DNA of 64,000 nucleotides from Lepiota brunneoincarnata (GCA_023014365.1 JAEBUN010000019.1:1-64000), one strand, 5' to 3'. Shown: positions 44,063 through 54,412, numbered from the stretch's first letter. Notes: generated by a model from the sequence alone, not told the origin. Program-made: numbers and translations.

Positions 44063-44316
44063 TGTAGAATGACTAAGACTAACATAGGCATAAGTATCAT
44101 AGTGGGAAAAACATGAGAAGACTCTACTCACCTCAGTAGCTCGTAATACGAGTACTGAGGTGTCTAACAGCAGGCTGGTAGGTATATACATACACTACTG
44201 ACGAATATCCATAAATGGGTGGAAACATGCCCAGTGTCGACAAACAATGTACAAACAAAAGAATCCCTAAACGGGATATGTTGCGGAAAGCTCGACATGA
44301 GCTTGCTAGCTCAACA
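44063..44316 (-). mobile_element. 5' LTR of the minus-strand copia element, internally deleted
   Basis: 254 bp, sharing both ends with 39000-39747 but lacking about 330 bp from the middle (joined at GGGATATGTTGCGGAAAG). It has one copy of the 108-bp unit. It has several point differences from the 3' LTR. Confidence 0.85.
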
Positions 44317-46349
44317 CCTCCATCGTACACCCCATGGTATCAGTATACCTTGTCGCTACCCTTCCACACTGGCAGACAATATGCTTTATTGCTATCCAAG
44401 TGCCAACCATATCTGACGACACGCCTTGTCACTGTCCAGTGATACACCCCTGTAGAGCAGGCCACCATACCCTCTGCACCCTTGGTCAGATGCACCAAAA
44501 GCATTGATAGGTCATCCACACCTTTAAGTGTTGATTGGGATAACGCACCTGTAAGTGTTGTATATAGGTCATCTGCACCTTCAAGCGTCAATTGGGATAA
44601 CACACCTGCAAGCATTGTTTATTCACCCTCACCCCCACCTTCACCTTCGACTTCTTCCCTCTACACCCTGTCTACAAACCAAAATGACCCCCTTGCCACC
44701 GACTACGAAGAATCTAACAGTTCTGACTGTTCAACAACCAACTCTGAACCTGACTTCACATCCCCTCCACCACGGACCATAAAAAGAAAACAAAACCTAT
44801 ACCCCTCACTTGTTCACTCTCTGGTTCCACACTGTACCCCACACAACCTACCAAGAGAGTTCAACGTCGAACAGAAGACCCAGGATACCCAGCACCCCCA
44901 GCATCAGTTCTTCAATCCCTACCTAAACAACCACCACCTGAAAGAACTGCCACCTCTACCTGCTCAAAGCTTGGGGAGCTGATTCATAAAACACCTGCCC
45001 CATCCTCCAGTCCTTACCTCTCAACAAGTACAAGACCTTGTGACAACACTTCACAACAGGAACCCCCAAGAACATCTTCACCCCTCATATCACCACTTGG
45101 ATCACTGGTACACTCACCACCTTGATCCAGTTCCCCTGTACAATCCGAACCATCTGAAGTTAGCCCCACTACCGGGTCTATTCGCACTTCCGACGAGGAA
45201 TTCACAACCTCTGACACTAACGATATGGCCTCCTCCACAAAGATCAATACACCCCCAACCTTTAATGGAGAAACTGACTACTACCACCTCTGGAAGGATG
45301 CAGTACAACTATACATTGATGCAAAGCCTGGTGCCTTTTCCAATGACAAGACCAAGATACAATTTGCCCTTTCATACATGTCCACTGGCCTTGCTGCAAC
45401 ATGGAGAGGAGCATTCTTGGAATCAAACAAGGAACTTGATGGAAGCCAGACCCTTCCAACATGGAAGAAATTCCTGGAAGGACTCGATACATCCTTCACC
45501 CCAAACAATGTCCCCACAGATGCAATGGACAGAATCTGCCACCTCAAACAGAATGGACGATATATTGATGATTATATATCCCAGTTCCAGATACTTGCCT
45601 ATCAGGCCAACCTTGGAGATGGAGTGGCAGCAGTCAACTATTTCAAGAATGGGCTGGATTGCCCCATTGCAATCAAGACAATTAGCCTCAATCTGGGAAA
45701 CAAACTCAACAACTGGTTCAAGCAAGCTTGAACAGCATATCAAATATCACAAACTCAATGCAACTATATGCAAACTCAAGGAGCTCCCTTGTTTCCAACA
45801 ACTTTGCGCCCTTGCTCATTTAAAGGGAAAAGAAATGCTTTTATGCACCATGTCCCACTCCCCTATCAAGCAACAGGCCCTAACACAATGGATATTGACC
45901 AACTTGCTGAAGCGGTCTACAACCTCGACTTTGAGGAAAAACCAGATCTACTCACTAAGGAAGCTGATGAAGATGAGGAGACCGAAGAAGACAGACTCCA
46001 CCAGTTGGTACAGGAGCGCACCCATGAAGCCCTCAATGCAATCCTCACAGATGCCCAGAGAAGGGATCTCAAGGAGAAGAGATGCTTCAACTGCCACAAG
46101 ACTGGACACTTTGCCCATGAATGCCCCACCAAGAAGACCATATATTGCCAATCCAAATTACCCTGCAATTTGGATGCCAGAAACTGGTCAAATGTGATAT
46201 CCAGAAGAAGACAAGCAAGTTATAGGAAAAAGAACTCCCTATACAACATACTAGAAGATGCAACCGACAAAGAAGTCAAGGACATCTACAAACACTTCAC
46301 AAATGAATCCAACTACCCAGATGCCCCTCTGGTCAAGGATTTTGCCTAA
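44317..46349 (+). pseudogene. Gypsy leader and gag
   Basis: The leader resumes after the copia insertion. A possible start at 44482 leads through a Ser/Pro/Thr-rich N-terminus holding two 57-bp in-frame repeats (44507, 44564). A frame change near 45000 leads into SSPVQSEPSEVSPTTGSIRT and MASSTKINTPPTFNGETDYY (45225), the Ty3 gag core with AALSYMSTG-like LSYMSTGLAATWRGAF. TGA replaces Trp at 45729. The same frame continues to a perfect CCHC knuckle CFNCHKTGHFAHEC (about 46083) and ends at 46349. Confidence 0.8.
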
Positions 46350-46449
46350 GGAGACTAGCCACCATGTCTAGCCCTCCACAAAGACCCCCTTCCTTTCACT
46401 ATCCACACAATGATATTAATGTCATAAAACTACAGGAATCGTCAGCATG

Positions 46450-48401
46450 CATAATACATCTACCCTGCTGAATCCAAAAAGACAAAACCACTAAGGAAGG
46501 ACCTGAAAGCATGGAACTACTTGCCCTACTTGACTCAGGAGCAGCAGGAAATTTCATCGATCCTGGAATGGTCAGACAACACTCATTCAAGACAGTACCC
46601 CTTGATTGACCCATCAAAGTACGAAATGCTGATGGATCCATCAACGAAAATGGAACAGCCACCCACTACACGACCCTCAACATAATGGTTAATGGAAAAG
46701 ATATGGAGATCAAACCAAAAGTAGTCTCCCTTGGAAGCCCAAGACTAATTCTTGGATTCCCTTGGCTTGCGGAACACAACCCAGATATCGACTGGGACGC
46801 CAAACAACTACGCTGGAGAAACAAACATTGGGACAACACTATCTACCAAGAGCTCATCCAATCTATGGAACCTGATTGGATTTATAACAACCAACTCAAC
46901 CACATCTCCACCCTTGAGCCTACTAGCTTCGAAGAAATCAACTTCAAAGCCTCAGCATCGCAATTCCTTGCCATACAACATGGAGAAAAGAAGAATGATG
47001 ACCCAAGAAAAGTTGTACCTGCAGAATTCCACAAATACCTCCCAGTATTCAGCAAGAAACAAGCTGAACAATTCCCCCCACAATGACCATGGGATCACAA
47101 GATTGAACTCAAGGAATCATTCAAACCAATCGCCATGAAATCCTACCAACTCTCCCTTAATGAAGAAAAGGAACTTGACACATTTCTTGAGGAAAATCTT
47201 CAGAAAGGATACATTCGACCATCCAAGTCACCAATGGCCTCACCTGTATTCTTTGTAGGAAAGAAAGATGGAAAGTTATGCCCCTGTCAAGATTACAGGT
47301 ACCTCAATGAACACACTGTCAAGAACGCATACAACCTTCCCCTCATCTCACATATTCTTGACAAACTCCGAGGATCAAGATACTTTACCAAACTTAATGT
47401 ACAAGCAGGATACAACAACATCCGTATACACAAAGGAGATGAATGGAAAGGAGCCTTCAGAACACCCCGAGGATTATTTGAACTACAGTCATGTTTTTCG
47501 GAATGTGCAACTCCCCAGCAACCTTCCAAACTATGATGGACTCACTATTCCGAAAACTCATCGATAATGGAGGAGTAATTGTTTACATGGACGACATCCT
47601 CATCCATGCAAAAACAAAACAAGAACTCCGACATCTTACAAGAGAAGTACTCAAGATACTCAAGGACAATAATCTATACCTCAAGACCGAGAAATGTGAA
47701 TTCGAACGCCAACAACTCAAATATTTAGGAGTTATCATCACTCTGGACTCAGTCTCAATGGACCCAGCAAAACTCAAAGGCATTGCTGAATGGCCAACAC
47801 TGACTACCCCACATAATGTATGCAAATTCATAGGATTTTGCAACTTCTACCGGAAGTTTATACATCAATACACCACATGGGCTAAACCCCTCAATGCTCT
47901 AATGTCCAAAACCAAGAAATTTGAATGGACAGAAGAATGCCAAAATGCCTTCGACACCCTCAAGAGAACATTTCAAAGCGAACCGGTACTAATGGTACCA
48001 GACTGAGACAAACCTTTCAAAATTGAATGTGACACATCATTATTTGCATCAGGAGCAGTCCTCTTTCAACGTGATAATAATGGAGTTAAACATCCAGTCA
48101 CATACTTCTCAAAAGGATTCTCACCAGCTGAACACAACTATCATTGCTCCAAACAAGAACTCTTCGCCATAATCTGAGCACTCAAGGAATGGTGCCACCA
48201 CATAGAAGGATCATCTCACAAGACCATTGTATGGTCAGATCATGACAACCTTTGCCGCTGGAGAAAACCCGAGGATCTCAGTAGAAGACAAGCCTGATGG
48301 ATTGCCTACATGCAATGATTTGACATCAAAATCCAGCACATCCCTGGAAAGAAAAATGGACCAGCAGATGCTCTCTCAAGACGACCCAATCATGAACCCA
48401 G
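46450..48401 (+). pseudogene. Gypsy protease, reverse transcriptase and RNase H
   Basis: The protease is at about 46515 with LLALLDSGAAGNFIDPGM (DSG kept), then RLILGFPWLAEHNPDIDW. The RT has [27 protein letters not shown] and [12 protein letters not shown] (the first catalytic Asp is Asn). A one-base shift near 47488 leads to [13 protein letters not shown] and VIVYMDDILIHAKT (YMDD kept). The RNase H has IECDTSLFASGAVLF, CSKQELFAI and WSDHDNL. Nonsense codons lie at 47084, 48004, 48176 and later. It is cut at 48402 by a solo LTR and resumes at 49105. Confidence 0.85.
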
Positions 48402-49099
48402 TGTTATGATCCGTGCTCCTTCTGTATCCGAGGATAACTGGAGACGGCCTTCAATCACTCTACAAGGTGTCCGAGACGGTTGGCCTTATAGAGCTTAGTG
48501 GATCGCGCTCAATGAGATAACAAGGGAAGACGCCAAGTTAAGGCAGAGAGGTAAACGACCGCTGTTAACAAGATTAAAGCTTGAGGCTTTAATCTCTACT
48601 TGTACAGGCCTTATATACCTATGAGGTGCTATATACTCGTTATAGGTTACTTGGCTGTTCTACTGGTCGTGCGCAGTCCTGACCATGATGCACATCCTGG
48701 CTGATGGCATCCTAGCGTTATTTATATTACAATGAGTCAGTACTCTCGCTACTGCTGTGCGATGTTCCATCGCTTTCCTCTGACTCATAATCTTCTTCTC
48801 CCAATTGTATCTCCATGGAGTCTTCTTCGTTCTCGCTCTCCATTCTCTCAGTGCTTCCATCCGTATCGGAGGTTGGGTCGGTTGATCCATGGTTATCTTC
48901 CTTGTCCTCGGGGTATTCCAATATATCCTCCAAGGTTATCTCCATTCCTGCTTCTCTTGCCAGGTCCTGCATGGTGGTATAATATTCCCCTTCCTCGTCT
49001 TTGTATTCTTGTGCCCATAGTTGGTCTGTAGTCTCCTGTACCCATCTTGTAAAGTCGAACAATAATTCTTGTTCCTCCCGGTCTGGACTGTTCATAACA
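48402..49099 (-). mobile_element. Solo gypsy LTR inserted between RNase H and integrase
   Basis: 698 bp, TGTTATGATCC to TTCATAACA, flanked by CCCAG (48397-48401 and 49100-49104). It is opposite in orientation to the host element. The acidic LTR ORF is intact in this copy. Confidence 0.9.
48727..49095 (-). CDS. Acidic ORF inside the LTR (intact copy)
   Basis: ATG is at LTR position 5 (TGTTATGAAC), and the frame runs about 123 codons to a stop after TDSL. It contains LLFDFTRWVQETTDQLWAQ, AREAGMEITLEDILEYP and a long Glu/Asp/Ser-rich tail (GEEDYESEESDGTSHSS). The same ORF is present in all four LTR copies. No known domain is recognised. It lies in U3, so it would be carried at the 3' end of the genomic RNA. 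Whether it is expressed is unknown. Confidence 0.55.
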   Translation of the reverse strand: MNSPDREEQELLFDFTRWVQETTDQLWAQEYKDEEGEYYTTMQDLAREAGMEITLEDILEYPEDKEDNHGSTDPTSDTDGSTERMESENEEDSMEIQLGEEDYESEESDGTSHSSSESTDSL

Positions 49100-49104
49100 C
49101 CCAG

Positions 49105-50544
49105 GATGAAAGACAACAAACAAATTGTTGCCCTACCTAATAAATTCTTCACCCCAGAATGACCACAGCACATCCGTATTATTGATGAAACTACAAAACA
49201 GAAAATAGAGCTGTGTAAGAAGAAGAAACAAACCAATATCACCCAAGAAGATGACTCAGGACACCCACATGTTCATGGAAGCTATTTATACCTCAAGATC
49301 TACATCTCAGATGCCACCTACTGCAAAGAGTACATGACTCACCAACTGCAGGACACCCTGGAATTGCAGAAACCACTAGAAAACTCCAAGAGTACACCTA
49401 TTGGCCTAGGATGTGATCATTTGTCAAGAACTATGTCCGAGGGTGTGGTGCTTGCCAACAATACAAGATCAATTGCCACCCCCTGAAACCGCCACTTCAA
49501 CCTATCCCTGGACCCCGTTCTACCTGTCCATTCTCGAATATCTTGATGGATCTTATCACAGACCTACCCCCAGATGGACCCCATGATTCTATACTGGTCG
49601 TGGTCGACCAGCTTATGAAGGGGATAATTCTAGAACCTACTGCAAAAACTGCCAACACAGACAAGATCACCGAAATTCTTATCAAACAGCTATTCTCTAG
49701 ATTTGGCCTTCCCGAAAAGGTTCTCAGCAATCGTGACCTCAGATTTGCTGCCAAATCCATGAAAGAATTCTACAAACAACTTGGAATCGAACAAGCACTC
49801 TCTACCACCTACCACCTGCAGACAGACGGACAAACAGAGCAATTCAACCAAGAAATAGAACTATACCTTGGCATCTATTGCTCATCAAACCCAAACAAAT
49901 GGGTAAAGGCACTCCTACTCCTAGAATATGTCCACAACTCGAAAACACATGCCAAATGCCAATATACCCCATTTGAACTCCTCTATGGATCAACCCCCAA
50001 AGGATTTCTGACCTCCAAGGAGCCAACAAACATTCCAGCAATAGGAGAGAAGTTTAAATACCTCACCAAGATACACCAAGAAGCTCAAGCTGCACATGAA
50101 CAAGCCAGACTAAAAATGGCTGCAAAATATAACCAGCCAGATATCAATCTGAAAGTTGGACAAAAGGTTTGGCTAGACAACTGCAACCTCCCAATCCAGT
50201 ACACCTCAAAGAAACTGGCCCAACACCGAGAAGGTCCCTTCACCATAACAAGAAAACTTGGACCTGTTACCTACAAGCTAAAATTACCCATCAAATGGAA
50301 GATCCACAACAAGTTTCATGCAAGCCTCCTAATGCCTGCAGAAGAGAACGACACACATGGGGAATATAACACAGCCCTGCCTCCTGACCTTGTCAATGGA
50401 GAAGAAGAATATGAGGTCAAGTCAATACTGCACCACAGAAAATTCTGGAACAAGCATCAATTCCTAGTCAGATGGAAAGGATACCTTCCCACTAAGGATT
50501 CCTGGGAGCCAGAAGCAAACCTGGAGAATGCTGATATGCCAATT
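49105..50544 (+). pseudogene. Gypsy integrase with chromodomain
   Basis: An H2C2 zinc-binding part with VHDSPTAGHPGIAETTRKLQ and YVRGCGACQQYK (one TGA near 49409). The core begins at about 49540 with MDLITDLPPDG. The second catalytic position reads VLSNRDLRFAAKSM, where SDRG is usual, so Asp has become Asn. The third is TDGQTEQFNQ. A C-terminal chromodomain follows: YEVKSILHHRKFWNKHQFLV, RWKGYLPTKDSWEPEANLEN. The chromodomain puts the element among the chromoviruses, which target heterochromatin. The end of the domain (KEIIEEYKRAHKL) is displaced to 51788 by an insertion. Confidence 0.85.
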
Positions 50545-51787
50545 TCACGCCTATACATGAATTCCATACTCCGGAACGATTCTCTACATAGAATCATTGG
50601 CCATATCATTAAAGAACTCTATAGAGGATTGGTACTATATCCCGTAGTAGCCAGTTCAACCGAACTAAGGATATTCGAGCCTCAGAAGTGTTCAAACCAG
50701 CTCATTATCACTAAGCTTAGTGAACCAAGCTATCAGAATGCTCTCTGGAGGGATTCAGGGCTCTACATAGCCTATCGAGTATACCCTGGTCGCATCAAGG
50801 GACCTTACGAGCAGTTTTCTGATGAACCCGAATGCGTTTGAACATAAAAGAATGTACCTAGTGGCTGTCGCAGGCGTATTACGTCTATAGCAAGTTCAAT
50901 AATGATGACTGGACCACGGAACGGAACGTCCAACATTCAGGAGGCAATACCCGATGCCCAAAACCCTAGAAATATCAAAGACTCCTAATTAACAAGTGCT
51001 TTGGGGGTCCTGGCACTTCGGCATACTACTTAACTGAGATTAATTACAACGGATCAAGGAATTGTCCATCCGCTATACATTCCGATCATAATTGATCTGG
51101 AAACTTAACGCGCTCGCGTGGACGCAGAATAATGCAGACAAGCACGGAACACGTCTGGCTGGATTGCCATTTGTTAATCAGAGAAAAACCCATAACCCAG
51201 GGTGAGGTAGAAATGCTGCCAAACCTTCCAAAATGTTCTACAGTGCCTGTAACAATTAAGCTTATTGTTTTCTATTTCATATTTACTATCTCTCATATGT
51301 ATCTAAACAATATAAATACGGTCGCACTTGTTCGTGAAGATGCAAGAGGTCTCACCCCCGCTTCCACACGCAAGTCTGCAAGCCATGATCAAGAACGGTT
51401 TCAGAGGGCTATTTAGTGTATGTCGTTAAGTGTGATTTCTTCAGTCGTCGACCAACCCAGAGACAGAGACAGAGACCAGAGTTCAGAGACCAGAGACCAG
51501 AGACCAGAGACCCAGTGCTTTGAATTGGCAGGGATTGTCCTTTCATTGTTGCACCATACGGCTAAGATAACTTCAACGGCCGTTTGTTAACCTCTAAAAA
51601 CACTACTCTCTTGAATTTCGCTGTCAGAACGCACCCCCAGAACACCCTAAAAGATGAAACTGTTCATTATCTATCTCATTCCACTTGTATTAGCTTAAGC
51701 TTATTGAATTGCGGCTAAGCTTAGTGAAAACAAGCCCACTATCTATATTAAAACCAACGAAAGTTTCTCCACCTTTTCAACGCCAAG
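50545..51787. other. Unidentified insertion of about 1.24 kb within the gypsy chromodomain
   Basis: It separates NLENA from KEIIEEYKRAHKL. GCCA occurs at both edges (50554 region and 51784 region) and could be a short target duplication. The edges show no clear terminal repeat. The 5' part keeps the integrase frame open to 50841 (about 95 unrelated codons). Inside are a CAGAGAC-type tandem repeat (51465-51512) and two copies of CTAAGCTTAGTGAA about 1 kb apart (50712, 51713). It may be a MITE-like or captured piece; it is not recognised. Confidence 0.55.
51465..51512 (+). repeat. Short tandem repeat (CAGAGAC/CAGAGACCAGAG)
   Basis: Four CAGAGAC-like units followed by three perfect AGAGACC units in 48 bp. 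Confidence 0.8.
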
Positions 51788-53093
51788 GAAATCATTGAAG
51801 AATATAAAAGGGCCCACAAACTAGACAGTCCCACCAATGACCCAACCACCCAACACTCGAGCAACCACTCCAGACCTCCCAGAGCCAGACAACAATGGAC
51901 ATCTTCTCATCTGGGAAAGAATCATATCCCTGGCAAACCATGTCACAGGAAATAGCCAACCTAGCCCTGCTGCTGATACTGTTGACAACCAACCAGACAG
52001 GACCAACAGTCCTTATATCATCCGGCATACCTTCCTTCCCTCCAATCAACCCAAAATACGATCTATCCTTTTACATGAAGTTCCCTTTCATATTACCAGA
52101 ACCCGTCTTAAACACAGTCCAGCGATGGTACCCCTGGTCGACACCTGCTGGAAGACATTTACTGCTCTTCTGTATCACAAGCACCTCATCTACAACTGAA
52201 CAACAGAATTCCAAGAACTATGCACCACTATTCTTTCTAGCACAACAGAGGAATAGGACCACACTACCATTTCTGCCATGTTATCAACCACTCTCACTGA
52301 ATTCCCATTCGAGAGTCCGATCCCAAGCCTGAGCAATGGAAGTGGAAGTCAGGACTGCCCTGCCCTACCTATCGGGACCACCACCCAACCTCCCAACCCT
52401 CCTATGGTGGATACAAATAACCAACCACCAAGTGCTATACAAGTTATATCTGCTTCTAATGATGCCTCCACCAGGACTACCACCAACCACCTATCCAACA
52501 CCAGAACTTGCTGCAATTGCTGCCATCAATACAGCCATATCAAGGCAGGATGCCCGCACTACCAATGTTGATATTGCCAAAAGATTGCCTCTGGCCATTA
52601 CAAAAAGCACTGCAAAAGAAATCCTTACCAACATCAACCCGCAAGTATGGTACCTGGCCTGTATTGCCACCCACAAGGAATACCAAGCAGAGCTTGATCC
52701 CTCACACACAAAACCACAAACAACAATATTCAACAAATTACTGCAAACACCGAGCAGTACCCTGCCTCAGCCAGACCCCTCTGCACCTGAATTCAAGGTG
52801 CCCCCATCATCATTCTGGCCACCAATGCCACCACCACATCTACTGGTAGAAGCCACCAATTTTCTGAATCGGTCCTTCAACACACCCATCACCACTCGCT
52901 CCAGAGAACCCCTCATCATCAACCTCACCCAAGACCTGCCATCCCCAGGCCACCAAGTTATCAAAGCAACTCTCCAGAACCTGACCCCTACTACAACTGG
53001 GACCCCATTGCCAAATCAAACATCACAGGAGAGCCTGTCAGACTATACTGAGGATATGTCTGATGAGGACATCAGACCTTATGAAGGGGATAA
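51788..53093 (+). pseudogene. Gypsy third ORF with two zinc knuckles
   Basis: After the chromodomain end, a separate frame starts at ATG 51837 (MTQPPNTRATTPDLPEPDNN). Nonsense codons at 52197 and later are probably former Trp or Arg codons. The centre holds two CCHC-type knuckles: CNCCHQYSHIKAGC, and then one TGA-interrupted YCQKIASGHYKKHC. Further on comes SPEPDPYYNWDPIAKSNITG. A longer overlapping frame at 52336-53469 reads the same DNA in another register and runs into the LTR ORF; I take it as a shadow. A third ORF with knuckles after integrase is not part of the basic Ty3 plan. Its role is unknown. Confidence 0.6.
53083..53093 (+). other. Polypurine tract of the gypsy element
   Basis: GAAGGGGATAA abuts the 3' LTR, the usual primer site for plus-strand DNA synthesis. 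Confidence 0.7.
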
Positions 53094-53097
53094 TGTT

Positions 53098-53469
53098 ATG
53101 AACAGTCTGGATCGAGAAGAACAGGAACAACTATTCGACTTTACAAGATGGGTACAGGAAACCACAGACCAGTTACAAGCGCAGGAGTATGAAGACAAAG
53201 AAGGGGAATATTACAACACCATGCAGGACCTGGCGAGAGAAGCAGGAATGGAGATAACTCTGGAGGATATTCTGGAATACCCCAAGGACAAAGAAGACAG
53301 CCATGGATCAACCAATCCAACCTCCAATACAGATGGAAGCACCGAGAGAGTGGAGAGTGAGAATGGAGGAGATTCCATGGAGATAGAATCAGGAGAAGGA
53401 AACTATGAGTCAGAGGAAAGTGATGGAACATCACACAGCAGTGAGAATGAGGACACTGACTCATTGTAA
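53098..53469 (+). CDS. Acidic ORF inside the 3' LTR (intact copy)
   Basis: 123 codons from ATG in TGTTATGAACAG. Opening MNSLDREEQEQLFDFTRWVQ, centre AREAGMEITLEDILEYP, end ESDGTSHSSENEDTDSL. It agrees with the copy at 48727-49095 over the full length. No domain is known. The Glu/Asp content is very high, like an activation domain or a chromatin-binding tail, but that is only a comparison. Confidence 0.55.
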   Translation: MNSLDREEQEQLFDFTRWVQETTDQLQAQEYEDKEGEYYNTMQDLAREAGMEITLEDILEYPKDKEDSHGSTNPTSNTDGSTERVESENGGDSMEIESGEGNYESEESDGTSHSSENEDTDSL

Positions 53470-53578
53470 TATAAATAACAGTAGGATGTCATCAGCTAGG
53501 ATGCACATCATGGTCAAGACTGCGGATGACCAGTAGAACAGCCCAACTACCTATAACAAGTATATAGTGTCTCATAGG

Positions 53579-53625
53579 TATATAAGGCCTGTACAAGTAG
53601 AGATTAAAGCTTTAAGCTTTAATCT
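53579..53625 (+). promoter_or_regulatory. LTR core promoter and inferred RNA start
   Basis: TATATAAGG followed after about 27 bp by AAGCTTTAATCT, the sequence needed at the RNA 5' end for the self-priming model. The two signals support one another. Confidence 0.6.
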
Positions 53626-53795
53626 TGTTAACAGCGGTCATTAACCCTCTTTGCCTTAACTTGGTGTGTTCCCTTGTTATCTCATTGAGCGCAATCCACT
53701 AAGCTCTGCAAGGTCAACCATCTTGGACACCTTGTAGAGTGATTGAAGGCCATCTCCAGTTATCTTCAGATACAGAAGGAGCATGGATCATAACA

Positions 53796-54412
53796 GTTGC
53801 TAATACTTATTCCTAGTCACTTAGAATTACATATTAGGGCTAGTATGGTCCACTCCCCTTTACCAATCCAGAATGCCATCCAGTGACAATCTGGAAAGGG
53901 GCCATCTTCATTGGGTCTACATAGTGAAATGAACCAAAATTCAAAGCAGCTAGTGGCCAAATCTGGAGGGAAAGAGTCATGAAGAAGCAAGGGCACTGTG
54001 AATCATATTGCAAGAGCTTTATCCACTGCTGTTGATGGGTGAAATTGGATCAAGTGATACCTGTGGTGGTCATCCACCTGCTGGTGCAAGTCCCATTAAC
54101 AAGTCATATTTATGACATAACATGAGGGGACACACTGAGATTGGTCTCAGAACTTTTGAGAGCCACTGGAGAAAGTGTGGAAAGTGCTTGTCCTGGTGGA
54201 TGCTCCATGTGCAGCTAAAATGGCTGAAGTTGAATTTGAGAAGCTCTGCCATAATCCCCAGTCATCTTGAGTCTTCCAGTGATACACACATATACCAAAC
54301 ATTCAAGCTGAGAAAATCAGAGATACGTTTGTCATCTCCTATGTCACCAACCCAACATGAGTGATCAGGCAAAGATTCACTGTGTGTGGAGATGGAACAG
54401 TCTGATCAAAGG
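53796..54412. other. CpG-poor 3' flank of NACHT copy C
   Basis: Aligns with 25465-26097 and 31950-32576. Nearly every CG of those copies is TG or CA here (GGGCGCCGTGAATCG is GGGCACTGTGAATCA). No gene. Confidence 0.7.

Larger units (their letters stand above)
39000..44316 (-). mobile_element. Ty1/copia element, minus strand, nested in the gypsy leader
   Basis: A full-length but damaged element flanked by CCTCC (38995-38999 and 44317-44321). The LTRs are 39000-39747 (3' LTR) and 44063-44316 (5' LTR). The primer site GGTTATGGGCCCC is at 44062-44050 and the polypurine tract CTTGAGGGGGAG at 39759-39748. Gag and pol read from 44002 to about 39890. It has more CpG than the plus-strand copia element, so it is younger, as the nesting also says. 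Confidence 0.9.
38268..53795 (+). mobile_element. Ty3/gypsy chromovirus, both LTRs, three later insertions
   Basis: Two LTRs in the same orientation (38268-38969 and 53094-53795) bracket a primer site, gag, protease, reverse transcriptase, RNase H, integrase with chromodomain, a third ORF and a polypurine tract. Inside lie a minus-strand copia element (39000-44316), a solo LTR (48402-49099) and an unidentified piece (about 50545-51787). Without them the element would be about 8.3 kb. The flanks CAAAG and GTTGC do not match, so no target duplication remains. Left of it is a truncated copia element; right of it is the 3' flank of NACHT copy C. Confidence 0.85.
53094..53795 (+). mobile_element. 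Gypsy 3' LTR
   Basis: 702 bp, TGTTATGAACAG to GATCATAACA. TATATAAGG is at 53579-53587. The palindrome AGATTAAAGCTT-T-AAGCTTTAATCT is at 53601-53625. The predicted RNA start at 53614 lies about 35 bp after the TATA box. The acidic ORF (53098-53469) is intact. Confidence 0.9.

Noticed and set aside
44335..44345. TGGTATCAG as a tRNA-type primer-binding site for the gypsy element.
   Set aside because: After removing the copia insertion it lies about 42 bp from the LTR end, not next to it, while the self-complementary site is adjacent.
45040..46197. A 385-codon frame over the gypsy gag.
   Set aside because: It is a shadow: the CCHC knuckle and gag core lie in the frame of 45225-46349.
52336..53469. 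A long open frame of 377 codons continuing into the LTR ORF as one protein.
   Set aside because: The zinc knuckles and sensible composition are in another frame, and the copies of the LTR ORF elsewhere start at their own ATG.
36352..53795. The four TGTTATGA...TCATAACA segments looked like DNA transposons with inverted terminal repeats and a small ORF.
   Set aside because: Ends TG...CA, 5-bp target duplications, an adjoining primer site and polypurine tract, and two copies in direct orientation round gag-pol show them to be LTRs.
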